A stretch of 64,000 nt of DNA, taken from positions 1 to 64,000 of the forward strand of contig MDVR01000047.1 in NCBI GenBank assembly GCA_001940725.1, given 5' to 3'. Position numbers and translations under genes: made by a program. Below, in pieces: positions 28,307-38,069 of the stretch. Every line of letters starts with the position of its first letter. Position 1 is the stretch's first letter. The notes beneath the pieces are model-generated. The model was not told where the DNA came from. It saw only the letters and a list, made by a program, of their open reading frames with translations, and made no database searches. The stretch comes from Candidatus Heimdallarchaeota archaeon LC_2 (lineage in GTDB: Archaea; Asgardarchaeota; Heimdallarchaeia; Heimdallarchaeales; Kariarchaeaceae).

Positions 28307-31300
28307 ATGGTTCCTCAATCAGATTACAATGAGTCAAGTGGGGTAAAAAGATCATATCCCATCATATCCTTGGAATACACTGATAGTGGCATACTCAGAA
28401 AGAAATTGTACAGTGAGGATTCACTCAGCATACAATTTGTTAGAATTGCAGCCATCACCTTTCCACGTACTTTGGAGATATATGATGAGAAACAACTTCC
28501 CAAGATGACTGCTAAAACCATCCGAAAGTTGAGATATAATACCTCACCCATGATTGATGAAGAAGCAACTTATAGAAGTCTTAGAGATAAATACCTATTG
28601 CATAATCAATCTACCATTGATGTAAAGGCAATCAGAGAAAAATATATCTCATCTTATCTTAGTCAACTAATTAAAAATAATGTAGATATACATATAATTA
28701 ATTCTCCTGAAGAAAATGTATTATTAATTGTAGGTGTTGAATACAGCACCAAGATATTGATACACCCAAGATCATATGTTAGATCACAGATAGTTACCAC
28801 TCTTGTTGATCAACATTACATGCTTGATCAATATCCCAATCTAATAGGAATGTCTTCTTTAGCAAAGATCAATAAGAATTTTCAGATTAGCTTCTTCCAA
28901 TCCACCCAGCAGCATCTTCAGATGCAGAAAATCGATCGGCGGATTATTTACCGACTGATTGATCGCATCTCCAATACATCGATACTAAGTGATGAGTATA
29001 ATGAAAATTATAAAATAGAAGGATTTACAAAATCTAAACTTGAGAAATCAAGTTCACTACATTGTTTCCAACTCTATTTGGATAATGATGAAGTAATGAA
29101 TTATGGACAAGTTCGTGGAACATCGCTGGTGATACATGCTGATCAAGATAAATTCCAATCTTGGTTGCTTAAGTACTCATTTTATGTGAAATCGATTAAA
29201 ACACCACAGATTACAGAAATAAATAATTCAATAGTCGTAATCGGTGGTCCTAAACCATTGGGGTATTCTGAAATTGACTCATCAACTCTAAGATTAGATT
29301 TGTTGGAAATAATAAAAAATAATCCCTATGATGTTTGGATGCCTGTTTTCAGATTGATTGGTGCACTCTATACATACTCCCCTCGACAAAATATTGCAGC
29401 TGAATTCAATCAGTATTGGTCAGATATCAAAGAGGAGATGGGGGAGTTGATGTCACAGGTAGATTCATTTGACAAACTCTTGGAAAAACTAGCTGATTCT
29501 TTCGAAAATGAAATAATTCTGACCGATGATGTTATTGCTCGAAGTCTGCTGTCAGTGTTCAATCAAATCAAATTGGTTAAAACATTGGATTATTCTGATG
29601 AGGATTTCAAACTTCCCAGGAGATCATACATTTCAATCGAAAATTATACCAGCCGGGATGCTCTGCTATTGTTATTTACACTATCACTCAAAGCAGATGT
29701 TGACCTAGTTCCCATCCATTCTATTGTGATTAACGATTATGATCTCTCATCCTTAATGACAATGGATAAGGTACGAATGATACTTGACGATAAGAATACG
29801 GGCTTTGATGACGTTTGTAAGGTACATCGGGCAACCAGAATGAGACAATCTCGCTTTAATACAATGCCAAAAATCATTCTATCTTATAATCATGAGGTTA
29901 GAAAATTCCTAACCAAAAATAAATTCACCAAGTATGAAGATGGTAAGAAGCGCATTCCATTATTCGAGAAGAGTTGTTTGTTATTACCCGATCAACCCTT
30001 ACGGAGGATATTTGTGTCCAATCCAGATGAGGATATGATTAATTCTGTTGCCCAATATGAGAAGTCAGCTGCTCAGATACAAAACATTGATGTACATATT
30101 GATGAAGTATCTGAGGTCCCCCTTGATAACACAATTAAAGAAGATATCAAGGATGATGATCCGATAAATGATTCTGAAGCAGAAGATTTCGAGGAAGAAA
30201 TAATAGATGAAGAAATAGTAGAAGAAATCAAGGATGATGATCCGATAACTGATTTTGCTGAAGAAGATATCGAGGAAGAAATATTAGATGAAGATGAAGT
30301 AGTAGATAAAGAAGAAGAGCCCAATCAAAGTGAAACTGAGGTAGAAGTATCAGAAGAGACAACTAATAACGTAGAGGATCAAACAACCCCAGAGGATAAT
30401 GAACATTCGATGGATAATAAATCAATTCCTATTCGATCGATTCCTATTCCTGGCATCAAACCAAAGGAAATCATAAACAAGGAACAACACTCTGACGATA
30501 ATAAAGCAGAGATTCCTGTTCCATCCAATATTGATAAGGCTCTTAGACAATATAATGAAATTTTTGATAATCAGAAGATCTACGATCGAGTACTGCAAAA
30601 TGAACCAGTGTTAACACAAGATTCAATATTCACACAAATCGATTCACTTGTAGCTAATCTATCCAATCTTTATCAATTCTATATTACCAAAGATATGAAA
30701 CTATCAAAAGAAATGGTTAAAGAAAAGGAACTGGAAAAATTAAGAGATAATGAACTGATCACCATCCATCCTTCTGGGGACATTTTCATGATAGAATTAA
30801 CCAAAGAAGGAAAGAAATATGTTAATGAAATGCTTGGTCGATTGAATTCATTGTGCTCTGATCTGAAACAAAGGGGTATTGATATACAGAATATTATGAT
30901 CAATTCCTCAACAATTATGGAACAATACAGACAGCAGGGAAAAATCAAGTATGAGGTTGCCTTATTGAACTGGCCTAAATTACTATCTCTTGCATATTAT
31001 GAAAAATTCTCTAAGATAGCACCAGATGCCCACGGAATTTATTTAAAAATAACTAAGATAATTAAAGATGGTTCTTGGATTTCCAATCATGATGAGTTTA
31101 TCAAATCCTTTGTAAAAAGATACCAGAACAAATTATATTCAATAGAACAAGAAATACTTACCAAAAAAGATCAGATCCTAGAAAAAGCTGATATGAAAAC
31201 GCTTCCAAAGATTAAGATTATTCCTCCCTCTGATCCCAGTACAATCGATTCAAGTGATCAGAAGAAGATAGCTGACTTAGAACTCAGTGATGATGATGGG

Positions 31301-32455
31301 GTGAAAAAGCTGGATACTACATTAAATGAATATGATCAATTTATTGGTGACGACCCAGAACCTGAAAATTTCACTGATAAAGAAATTATCAAAATTCAAA
31401 CGTACGAGAAGGAAGATGAAAAGAAACCTGAAATCAAACCCAGAAGGACCAAGGCTGCTAAAGATAGAGTTGCAAGGGAGTTACTCAAAAAACAAAGAAC
31501 TGCTTTCCTAGTAGAAAAGGAAAATAACGATTTCAAAAATGAATTTTTCGAAGCAAATTCTGAGGAAAATAAATCTGTAATTGTTAAACGAATGAAAGAG
31601 AGAATTGAAAATGTTAAAATTAAATCACCTAAGACTCTCTACTTCTTCCAACCTTCTTGGAATATGTCTATTGATGAATCCAAACATCAATTTGACTTGG
31701 AAGAATTGCCAATTTCTTTATTTAATTTTAAAACCAAAACCAAGAAATTGTTGGTAGGTGTACTTGAAACAGCCAAAATTGGTGAATTGATGAGAACCAA
31801 TATTGATTGGAGTAAACTACCAACAATTGGTAAGAAAACACATGATGAAATCGTTGATTTTCAATTATTATTCAATAATTGGTCAGAGCTAAAGGGGGAA
31901 GAGATTTTTAATTTAATGTGTAGAGATGGTCTGAAACATTTGTTTGAGGAGAAAATATTTTTTGAACCATCAAAATTACCTGATAATATCTTACTGCCAC
32001 TGCATGTTAATCTGATGAAAAGGTATAGGAGTAGGATTGACGGAATTATAGAGACTCATGTGGGTAGAATTGATGATGTTGAGATATCAAGAAAGATTAT
32101 TTCTGAGATCTGTAATGATCTTGGTACAGTTATGGGTATTGAAATTGAGAACGAACAAGCAGAGGTACTTATTCATAAGTTAAACCAGTACCAGCATTCA
32201 AATTATAAGATGAGCAATGCCGAGAGTGACCCATTTTTCGATCTCACTTGGATAATGAAATTTGACAATTATTCAGATAATCCAGACAAATCAATGAGAT
32301 TAGATGAGTTGAAATCCAAGATTACACAGGATTTGGATCATTTAATGTTATCATATCAGGTTCAGAAAGAAATAATGAGTTTACACCGGCTTCAAAAGAA
32401 TAGTCAGGTGAAAGACAAATCGAATAACAAGAAACGAAAGGAGCAGTTAGCATGA
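28307..32455 (+). CDS. Very large acidic multi-domain protein of unknown function
   Basis: 1382 residues from ATG 28307; the ATG at 28268 lies upstream of the TATA box and is excluded. No signal peptide or membrane helix, so it should be cytosolic. Residues 1-560 are a mixed alpha/beta region. Residues 600-700 are very acidic with a 27-residue tandem duplication (units starting IKDDDPI). The rest is mainly helical, with charged coiled-coil-like stretches and a basic C-terminal end (KSNNKKRKEQLA). No family is recognised. The stop overlaps the ATG of a membrane protein by 4 bases (ATGA), so the two are coupled. It may be a structural or scaffold protein of the element. Confidence 0.65.
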   Translation: MVPQSDYNESSGVKRSYPIISLEYTDSGILRKKLYSEDSLSIQFVRIAAITFPRTLEIYDEKQLPKMTAKTIRKLRYNTSPMIDEEATYRSLRDKYLLHNQSTIDVKAIREKYISSYLSQLIKNNVDIHIINSPEENVLLIVGVEYSTKILIHPRSYVRSQIVTTLVDQHYMLDQYPNLIGMSSLAKINKNFQISFFQSTQQHLQMQKIDRRIIYRLIDRISNTSILSDEYNENYKIEGFTKSKLEKSSSLHCFQLYLDNDEVMNYGQVRGTSLVIHADQDKFQSWLLKYSFYVKSIKTPQITEINNSIVVIGGPKPLGYSEIDSSTLRLDLLEIIKNNPYDVWMPVFRLIGALYTYSPRQNIAAEFNQYWSDIKEEMGELMSQVDSFDKLLEKLADSFENEIILTDDVIARSLLSVFNQIKLVKTLDYSDEDFKLPRRSYISIENYTSRDALLLLFTLSLKADVDLVPIHSIVINDYDLSSLMTMDKVRMILDDKNTGFDDVCKVHRATRMRQSRFNTMPKIILSYNHEVRKFLTKNKFTKYEDGKKRIPLFEKSCLLLPDQPLRRIFVSNPDEDMINSVAQYEKSAAQIQNIDVHIDEVSEVPLDNTIKEDIKDDDPINDSEAEDFEEEIIDEEIVEEIKDDDPITDFAEEDIEEEILDEDEVVDKEEEPNQSETEVEVSEETTNNVEDQTTPEDNEHSMDNKSIPIRSIPIPGIKPKEIINKEQHSDDNKAEIPVPSNIDKALRQYNEIFDNQKIYDRVLQNEPVLTQDSIFTQIDSLVANLSNLYQFYITKDMKLSKEMVKEKELEKLRDNELITIHPSGDIFMIELTKEGKKYVNEMLGRLNSLCSDLKQRGIDIQNIMINSSTIMEQYRQQGKIKYEVALLNWPKLLSLAYYEKFSKIAPDAHGIYLKITKIIKDGSWISNHDEFIKSFVKRYQNKLYSIEQEILTKKDQILEKADMKTLPKIKIIPPSDPSTIDSSDQKKIADLELSDDDGVKKLDTTLNEYDQFIGDDPEPENFTDKEIIKIQTYEKEDEKKPEIKPRRTKAAKDRVARELLKKQRTAFLVEKENNDFKNEFFEANSEENKSVIVKRMKERIENVKIKSPKTLYFFQPSWNMSIDESKHQFDLEELPISLFNFKTKTKKLLVGVLETAKIGELMRTNIDWSKLPTIGKKTHDEIVDFQLLFNNWSELKGEEIFNLMCRDGLKHLFEEKIFFEPSKLPDNILLPLHVNLMKRYRSRIDGIIETHVGRIDDVEISRKIISEICNDLGTVMGIEIENEQAEVLIHKLNQYQHSNYKMSNAESDPFFDLTWIMKFDNYSDNPDKSMRLDELKSKITQDLDHLMLSYQVQKEIMSLHRLQKNSQVKDKSNNKKRKEQLA
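30146..30307 (+). repeat. 81-base in-frame tandem duplication
   Basis: Two units of 81 bases (30146-30226 and 30227-30307), both starting atcaaggatgatgatccgat, encode 27-residue acidic repeats in the 1382-residue protein. Confidence 0.8.
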
Positions 32456-33669
32456 AATTAAAATCAAAAATGAAATCAAGAATTAGATCAAAATTTATTT
32501 TACAATTATCAGTAATAATTCTAATCACCATTCCCTTCGTCTCTGCTCATAACATTAATGAGATAGAAGAGATGGACTTGGATGTAACACCACATCTCAA
32601 ACAATCCCGATATGGACCCGTGCAGGTGGATATTAGAAGCGATAGGACGTTTACTTCACTTCCTACAATTACTGATTTTACCATCCGTCACGGATTATAC
32701 GGACAAATTAACATCACCGATTTTGACTTGGAATATGATGGTATGGAAGAATATGAATTTATTCTTCACCAGGAGATTTATCTGGACGATGTATTACCTT
32801 TAAAACTTGGTTCACGCAGTCAAGTTTTATCTGATAACGCATTAAGGGATGGAGTAATACAATTCTCCTATATTCTGGGTGATCTAAATGATATTGAGAG
32901 CTTTACAAGTGATCATGTTGAGTGGATTGATGATTTTTCTGATGATATGAAATCACTATTTCATTACTCACTTCACAATAATCTAGAGATCAGGAGGGGA
33001 ACAAAACAAAATGGCACAATATTTTTTGATTATGAGTTATCAAGTTATCTAATTCCAAATATACTCGCTGATTCATTTCATAAGGAACTAACTCTGACCA
33101 CCATTGTATTCCCATCTACAGTTAAAATGCAATATACATCTTCCGGTTATGATAATAGACAGGTTTTTCTCTTTCTTCCAATAAGATTATTACCATTTTA
33201 TTTTTCTAATCCACGAGGTCACTCATTAAACCTGTCTGAAATCCCAATCAGTATTTATCTTGACTTGGAGTTTGAGAATAAAGATCTAGATAAATTAGTA
33301 ATAATCAAACAGGGAGGTAATAATGGATTTGATACAGAAGATCCATTATTTAATAACGGTCAATCAAAGCGATACAAGATTTCTACAGAAATAAGAGATA
33401 ACCAGTTGCTATCAATTACAATTTCTACAAAGAATTATGGAGGACTAATCAATATAGCTGCATCTGTGAAGATCAAGGCTATATTTGCAGATAGTTCACT
33501 CTACGTCAAGAATGAATACCCGATGTCTCCCAATCAATATATTCTGATAATGGTTTTCATTGGGACTGTATTTACCTACAAAATCGTTGATTATGTCGAT
33601 TACAGAAAATACCAGGAAACGTTGGCATACAAGAACTATGATTTGGTAGAGAAGGATTTTATTGGATAG
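32452..33669 (+). CDS. Type I membrane protein with large extracellular domain
   Basis: 405 residues. A basic start and hydrophobic core (about residues 15-32, ending FVSAHN) form a signal peptide. The large middle part is beta-rich and extracellular. A single membrane helix lies at about residues 363-378, followed by a charged cytosolic tail of about 27 residues. The start overlaps the stop of the 1382-residue gene (ATGA). The pair suggests a surface receptor or envelope-like protein with a large cytosolic partner. No known domain is recognised. A T8 run follows the stop. Confidence 0.7.
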   Translation: MKLKSKMKSRIRSKFILQLSVIILITIPFVSAHNINEIEEMDLDVTPHLKQSRYGPVQVDIRSDRTFTSLPTITDFTIRHGLYGQINITDFDLEYDGMEEYEFILHQEIYLDDVLPLKLGSRSQVLSDNALRDGVIQFSYILGDLNDIESFTSDHVEWIDDFSDDMKSLFHYSLHNNLEIRRGTKQNGTIFFDYELSSYLIPNILADSFHKELTLTTIVFPSTVKMQYTSSGYDNRQVFLFLPIRLLPFYFSNPRGHSLNLSEIPISIYLDLEFENKDLDKLVIIKQGGNNGFDTEDPLFNNGQSKRYKISTEIRDNQLLSITISTKNYGGLINIAASVKIKAIFADSSLYVKNEYPMSPNQYILIMVFIGTVFTYKIVDYVDYRKYQETLAYKNYDLVEKDFIG

Positions 33670-33679
33670 TTGAATCAAT

Positions 33680-33690
33680 CTTTTTTTTCT
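33680..33690 (+). terminator. T-rich terminator candidate
   Basis: A run of eight T residues just after the stop of the membrane-protein gene and before the TATA box of the next gene. Archaeal termination often uses such U-tracts. Confidence 0.4.
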
Positions 33691-33698
33691 TTGTTTCT

Positions 33699-33705
33699 TA
33701 TATAG
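33699..33705 (+). promoter_or_regulatory. TATA box for the 294-residue membrane protein
   Basis: TTCTTATATAGAATTTG, 24-30 bases before ATG 33729. Shared promoter type. Confidence 0.6.
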
Positions 33706-33728
33706 AATTTGCCCTTCATTAGTAATGC

Positions 33729-34613
33729 ATGATACAAGGATTAGATGCTGCCCTCAATTTTGCTGATAGTATAGTTACAATTTACATTATACTTATGATA
33801 CTACCCTATGTTCTTAGATGGGTGCTTAATTGGATAATGGCTGTTTTGGCTTTTATCTTCAGACTTGGTCATGATTCATATTATGACAAAAAAACTGGAA
33901 GAAGACGTTTTCCCAGGAAAGACAATTCATACTATAGAATACGAAAAGTACGGTCTTTTTTGGCTCTTATTACTCTTCCTGGAACGCTATTGCGTGTTGG
34001 GGTCATGTTTCTTTTCCTTAGACTTAGAGGCTGGTCACTAGGAATTAAATATCCGGGGTTTGTGGGTAAGACGGATAGAAGTTTAATTTCTGATAGGAGG
34101 ACTGGATTTACCTTTTCCATGTCACCCGATAAACGAAGACGCATGACTTTTAAGGATATAGCCTTGATCTCTATAATCAGCTATCTCCCGCTGTACTTGA
34201 CTTATCTGATGTGGACAAATAGGGCAGACAATCTTGACTTCATTATTTACATCCAGCAGGGAAATCTTAGTGAATTCTGGATACATGTCTGGTACTATTA
34301 TCTATTATTTGCTTTATTTGTGGGAGGCGCACCCATTCCTGAAGAGACCATGGTTCCAATTTATTACCTGTTGGGCGAGTATCCACATTTATTTGTAGGC
34401 ATTATTTCTGCTTATATAATGGGATTTCTTATCAGCCTAATGGAATTGGGTGATTTCGGATTTGAGGGTAAACGAATGGGGTATATCTATTTCTTGCTTT
34501 TCAGTGCTATACTAATATTTCGCATATTAATTAATCAGAAGCATATGGGAAATCTGACCAAAAGTGGATTGGATGATATACTCTTGGAAATGGATGTAAT
34601 TGAATTAATCTGA
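33729..34613 (+). CDS. Multi-pass membrane protein of unknown function
   Basis: 294 residues with about six hydrophobic segments (about residues 14-45, 75-100, 140-160, 185-205, 222-240 and 250-268) and a basic loop at residues 48-70 and 115-140. No transporter or enzyme motif is recognised. It has its own TATA box but the same direction as the 1382/405-residue pair, and it may form the membrane part of one surface complex with them. Confidence 0.65.
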   Translation: MIQGLDAALNFADSIVTIYIILMILPYVLRWVLNWIMAVLAFIFRLGHDSYYDKKTGRRRFPRKDNSYYRIRKVRSFLALITLPGTLLRVGVMFLFLRLRGWSLGIKYPGFVGKTDRSLISDRRTGFTFSMSPDKRRRMTFKDIALISIISYLPLYLTYLMWTNRADNLDFIIYIQQGNLSEFWIHVWYYYLLFALFVGGAPIPEETMVPIYYLLGEYPHLFVGIISAYIMGFLISLMELGDFGFEGKRMGYIYFLLFSAILIFRILINQKHMGNLTKSGLDDILLEMDVIELI

Positions 34614-34645
34614 TAGGGGTAATTACTCTGAAAGCAATTCATTGT

Positions 34646-34789
34646 GTGATTGAGGGTTGGGGCCTTTGCCCGACCGAGGTTAAAAGTGGTTCACTTTGGG
34701 ATCGCATTAGGTTTGTACCTCCATCTCAATTTAGATATTTGGATGATAGATTAAAATGTAAAAGGTGTGAACGAAAGTTTGAGTATTGA
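34646..34789 (+). CDS. Very small zinc-binding-like protein
   Basis: A GTG-initiated frame of 47 codons (it stays open further upstream to near the previous stop). It has Cys-Pro near the start (GLCPTEVKS) and CKRCERKFEY at the end, that is three Cys, with a HC pair just before the GTG if a start upstream is used. The composition is unlike random AT-rich sequence. It could be a small zinc ribbon or the remnant of a longer gene. No clear TATA box. Confidence 0.35.
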   Translation: MIEGWGLCPTEVKSGSLWDRIRFVPPSQFRYLDDRLKCKRCERKFEY

Positions 34790-35065
34790 ATGTATCAAGC
34801 CTACAGATTACTAAGACATTTGTTGGTTTTGATGTGGGATTGTATTTTAAGTGGAAGTTATATGAGTATAATCAGATGATTGATACTTTAAATGAAAAAA
34901 CAGGGGTGAGTATTAGAAATGAATGAAGAGGACGAATTACTGAATGAGCTATAAACAAAATCGCGATGAGAAATAATGAGTCTATTAACAATAGCTATTG
35001 GATGACTTGCATATATTTTAAATGAAAGTCCACTGATTGTGTTTAGAAATTTGATTAATTATTTT

Positions 35066-35758
35066 TCAATCAGCTTTTGTACCACAATTAGTACAAAATT
35101 CAGACCCTGGTGTTAGACTGGTACCGCATGATATACAATAAAGAGACTTGTGTGAAATTTTAGGTTCTTCTATTTTAGATTCCTTGATTTTAGTAGTTTT
35201 AGCTTTGTTTTTCTTATAAATATAATAAGCTCCAATACCAATAAATGCTACGATAATCAATCCTGCAAGAGGATCTCCTTCTTCTGCCTCCTCATCAGAA
35301 CCACTAGTTTTAGAAATTGTGTCAGTGAAAGTGTTAGTATCGCTGAATATTGAATCATCTGCAAGTCTTGCATCACCATTCCAATTATAAGCATATTTTA
35401 ATAAAACAACAGTTGTATTATCAACAGGAGTATCTGCCACTTGTACTAATATTAATCCTGCATTATCTGATGCTGTTAAGGTAAGGCGTCCTTCTGTATC
35501 AAGAGGAACCTCTTTTGAAACATCGCCACCTGCAGCAATCCATCCCCACGTTGTATCATTAGCTCTCCATTCGACTTCCATTTGATTACCAAAATTTAAG
35601 GCAAAGCTCCAGATACTAAACTCATAATCATTATCAATTGTTAAAAGAAGAGAATCTTCGAATTCCTTGTCTTCTTCAGCAACCACAAAATAAATAGAGC
35701 CAGATATTATTAATCCAACAAATAATATACCAATAATTAGTTCAATAATTTTATTCAC
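35066..35758 (-). CDS. Secreted/anchored protein with cytosolic zinc ribbon
   Basis: 230 residues. The N-terminal hydrophobic segment (about residues 4-26) is a signal peptide or anchor. A beta-rich extracellular domain of about 120 residues follows, then an acidic linker and a second membrane helix (about 163-180). A basic linker leads to a C-terminal zinc ribbon, YCISCG-x9-FCTNCG. This double-CxxC ribbon is typical of archaeal membrane proteins with a cytosolic end. The role is unknown. Confidence 0.7.
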   Translation of the reverse strand: MNKIIELIIGILFVGLIISGSIYFVVAEEDKEFEDSLLLTIDNDYEFSIWSFALNFGNQMEVEWRANDTTWGWIAAGGDVSKEVPLDTEGRLTLTASDNAGLILVQVADTPVDNTTVVLLKYAYNWNGDARLADDSIFSDTNTFTDTISKTSGSDEEAEEGDPLAGLIIVAFIGIGAYYIYKKNKAKTTKIKESKIEEPKISHKSLYCISCGTSLTPGSEFCTNCGTKAD

Positions 35759-35950
35759 ACATATTACTATACAAATTAAATTCTTAAGATTAATGTGAAG
35801 ATATCTAAAAAATTGAGAAGATTTTAAAGAATACTAAGGTTAGAACACATAATTGTTTCAATCGTTTGTTCGAATAATAAACGCGCCAATTATTTCTCCT
35901 AGAGAAAATTATCTTTCACTGTTGAAAATAGGTCGATACACTTTGTTTAC

Positions 35951-35959
35951 TTAAATAAA
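35951..35959 (+). promoter_or_regulatory. TATA box for the membrane-gene pair before polB
   Basis: TTTACTTAAATAAAATTCATCATATAAT, 27-35 bases before ATG 35986. Nearly identical to the promoter of the 1382-residue gene. Confidence 0.65.
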
Positions 35960-35985
35960 ATTCATCATATAATTATCAATATACT

Positions 35986-36291
35986 ATGAATGTGATTCGT
36001 TTGTTACACAATATTCAGTTACGAGTGGTAATCTCCTGGTTTTCAGTTAGATTCCTTTCCCAACTGTTCCAATACAATATGGAACTGGTGCCCTTATTAG
36101 TTCTAACTGGAATATCAACATTTACAGTGGGTTTGCTAATCAGAGATAAGGAAGAGACAGGTGTACCAATAGAGGAAACCTCGTTTACCCCCATCGATGC
36201 CAGATCACCAAGGATTGAAGATGATATCCTTGCCAATGATCGACATTTAGAAATCGTAATATCAAATCAAGGAGTGAAAACGAATTCATGA
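35986..36291 (+). CDS. Small membrane-associated protein
   Basis: 101 residues. The N-terminal part has hydrophobic segments (about residues 12-28 and 35-48). The C-terminal half is hydrophilic and acidic with Pro. The stop overlaps the next start (ATGA), so translation is coupled to the 191-residue membrane protein. Unknown family. Confidence 0.6.
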   Translation: MNVIRLLHNIQLRVVISWFSVRFLSQLFQYNMELVPLLVLTGISTFTVGLLIRDKEETGVPIEETSFTPIDARSPRIEDDILANDRHLEIVISNQGVKTNS

Positions 36292-36863
36292 TTCCTTTGA
36301 CGAATTTTGATCTGTTTTTGTTTATTGAGATTCTGGTGAAACTCACTTTGGTTACTCATTTCATCAGATATATTATCACATTTGCTTTACCACAGGAATT
36401 CAGGAATTACTTTGATAATTATGCAAGAGGTATTAGAAATAGATCTATTTCTTATAGCGATGGCTACTTTCCCAACACCAAGAATTTTGAGGTGGTTATG
36501 CTATCCAGGGTAATCATACCTCTATTATTCATGCTCACTATTAATACATATCTGGACTTTCTACTAGTAAGTTATGTGTTCGGAAGATATTTACTAGTTA
36601 GTTATTTTTTCTATTTCATCAAATTATTCTTCTTCCTCAATATAGCTCCCACATTGGATGATCTTGATTTATTATACAATGCCAATGGATTTTCCAGGAT
36701 TGTGTTCTTTCTCAAAATTTTGCTGATATTTAATATGTATAACAGCTTGACACCATTAGCCGTTTCCTTTATCATTATTTTTCCCATATCTGATTTTTTA
36801 GATGTTCAAAATTATTCAGTAAAAGAAATAATCGAACCTCATCCATCATGGGACTTTGTGTAG
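36288..36863 (+). CDS. Multi-pass membrane protein
   Basis: 191 residues with four to five hydrophobic segments (about residues 8-32, 70-85, 92-115, 138-165) and a C-terminal tail ending SWDFV. No known motif. The stop TAG is followed at once by GTG and a degenerate copy of the start of the DNA polymerase gene. This suggests that the gene once directly preceded polB and that 1.2 kb was inserted later. Confidence 0.65.
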   Translation: MIPLTNFDLFLFIEILVKLTLVTHFIRYIITFALPQEFRNYFDNYARGIRNRSISYSDGYFPNTKNFEVVMLSRVIIPLLFMLTINTYLDFLLVSYVFGRYLLVSYFFYFIKLFFFLNIAPTLDDLDLLYNANGFSRIVFFLKILLIFNMYNSLTPLAVSFIIIFPISDFLDVQNYSVKEIIEPHPSWDFV

Positions 36864-36875
36864 GTGGATATTGTG
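36849..36875 (+). repeat. Junction repeat copy A (end of membrane gene / start of polB)
   Basis: 27 bases, TGGGACTTTG-TG-TAGGTG-GATATTGTG, match 38043-38069 at about 22 positions. It bounds the HEPN insertion on the left. Confidence 0.6.
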
Positions 36876-36936
36876 GTCAATTTCTTCTATAATTTTAAGA
36901 TTATATGTTCATTATTATAATATTTTATAAATATAA

Positions 36937-37611
36937 TTAGGCTGGGAAACGAGATATAAAGTGTCGAATCCATTCTATCATCAATTTTACTTCTTTTATA
37001 GAAAAATCATTTTTTCCATGCGCTGAACTATTTCTAATACCGTACCAGGCTGTGATTTGTTTTTTCTCATTTTTTGTAAAAACTTCTAATTTCACGAGTG
37101 CAGAACTTAGGGTATCAATTGACTTTTGAATTAATTTACCTTTTTTGTCTTTGAACTCAAGATCGATTTCATGTTTTTCAGCTAATTTTTTTATATGTGT
37201 TTCCAATGTGCTGCCAGCAACAACCGCAGCAGGAGCTTTATAACCTTCGTCTGATAAATGATCTGCCATTTCCAAGAAATCAGAAAAAACATTCGCATGC
37301 ACTAATTCTGTAATGGAACTAAGATATCCCTTTTTTACACCATATAACAACGCATTTACAACCCCCATCATTAGAGTAATCTTATTACTTTCAGAAGAAA
37401 ATATTTGTGCCTCTATCTCGGCGAACATTTTATAATAATCAGACTTAATCCCTGCAATGTCTGCAACTGTTGTTTTTATTCTTGTCTTTAAATAAACACT
37501 CTGAATTTTAGGTGTACCGCTTAAGCTTCCATGTTCTTTACTGTATTTACTAAATTTTTCATTTAACAAGTTTAGACGTTCTGTATATTTATCAACAACT
37601 GATTTTGACAT
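36937..37611 (-). CDS. HEPN-domain protein
   Basis: 224 residues, helical and soluble. The C-terminal half carries AWYGIRNSSAHG, the R-N-x3-H signature of HEPN domains. In that superfamily these residues form a metal-independent RNase site in many toxins, CRISPR and abortive-infection proteins. The first half is a coiled, helical region (N-terminal 60 residues) of unknown role. A TATA box (cttataaaag on the minus strand, about 37648-37657) stands upstream. No antitoxin partner (MNT) is adjacent. It stands alone within a segment bounded by diverged repeats, so it is probably cargo, either a defence gene or a toxin. Confidence 0.7.
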   Translation of the reverse strand: MSKSVVDKYTERLNLLNEKFSKYSKEHGSLSGTPKIQSVYLKTRIKTTVADIAGIKSDYYKMFAEIEAQIFSSESNKITLMMGVVNALLYGVKKGYLSSITELVHANVFSDFLEMADHLSDEGYKAPAAVVAGSTLETHIKKLAEKHEIDLEFKDKKGKLIQKSIDTLSSALVKLEVFTKNEKKQITAWYGIRNSSAHGKNDFSIKEVKLMIEWIRHFISRFPA

Positions 37612-37903
37612 TTTTTATGTCTCAACTAAATTCATAATAATTAATAACTTTTATAAGTCAAAAAATAAGAATCATATATTTTCGTGTGAGTTCTGACTAT
37701 CTTGCATTCCCGGAATATTGTTTTTCATTATTTTCAAAATTGAAATATCGATATGTTTGATTTCTTACTATGAAAATAAGAAGATTTGAAAACAAGATCT
37801 CTGTCTACAATTTTGAAAATACTAAAAAAAAATAGAAAACTAGGTAATACAACCTGCAGTTGACTTCTAATTGAAAGTTATAACTATTTTCATTCTGTGT
37901 GAT

Positions 37904-37971
37904 GATTGAGCGTCAGCGAAAATCATGCCGTGCTTAAATATGATTCAGGATATATTTATCTACATACTATG
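37904..37971 (+). promoter_or_regulatory. Conserved upstream element, copy 1
   Basis: GATTGAGC, then AAAATCATGCCGTGCTTAAATAT and an ATG at 37969. The same arrangement, with 18 identical bases in the centre (AAAATCATGCCGTGCTTA), recurs at 46804-46874 before a membrane gene. The ATG here opens only a 29-codon frame that runs into remnant sequence before polB. Confidence 0.55.
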
Positions 37972-38042
37972 GTCTTTGTTTACATCTTGCAGAATCGATC
38001 GGCAAATACATTACCAAGGATTTCTTGGAACAACAGTCTTAA

Positions 38043-38069
38043 TGGGACTTTGCATAGGTGACTACTGTG
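38043..38069 (+). repeat. Junction repeat copy B at the start of polB
   Basis: Diverged copy of 36849-36875. The 45 bases before it, read in frame, give Y-I-T-K-D-F-L-E-x-x-x-stop-W-D-F-A, which parallels the end of the 191-residue protein (Y-S-V-K-E-I-I-E-x4-W-D-F-V). Confidence 0.55.

Noticed and set aside
30073..30324. Serine-rich frame opposite the 1382-residue gene
   Set aside because: It is the complement of the acidic GAT/GAA-rich repeats and has no promoter.
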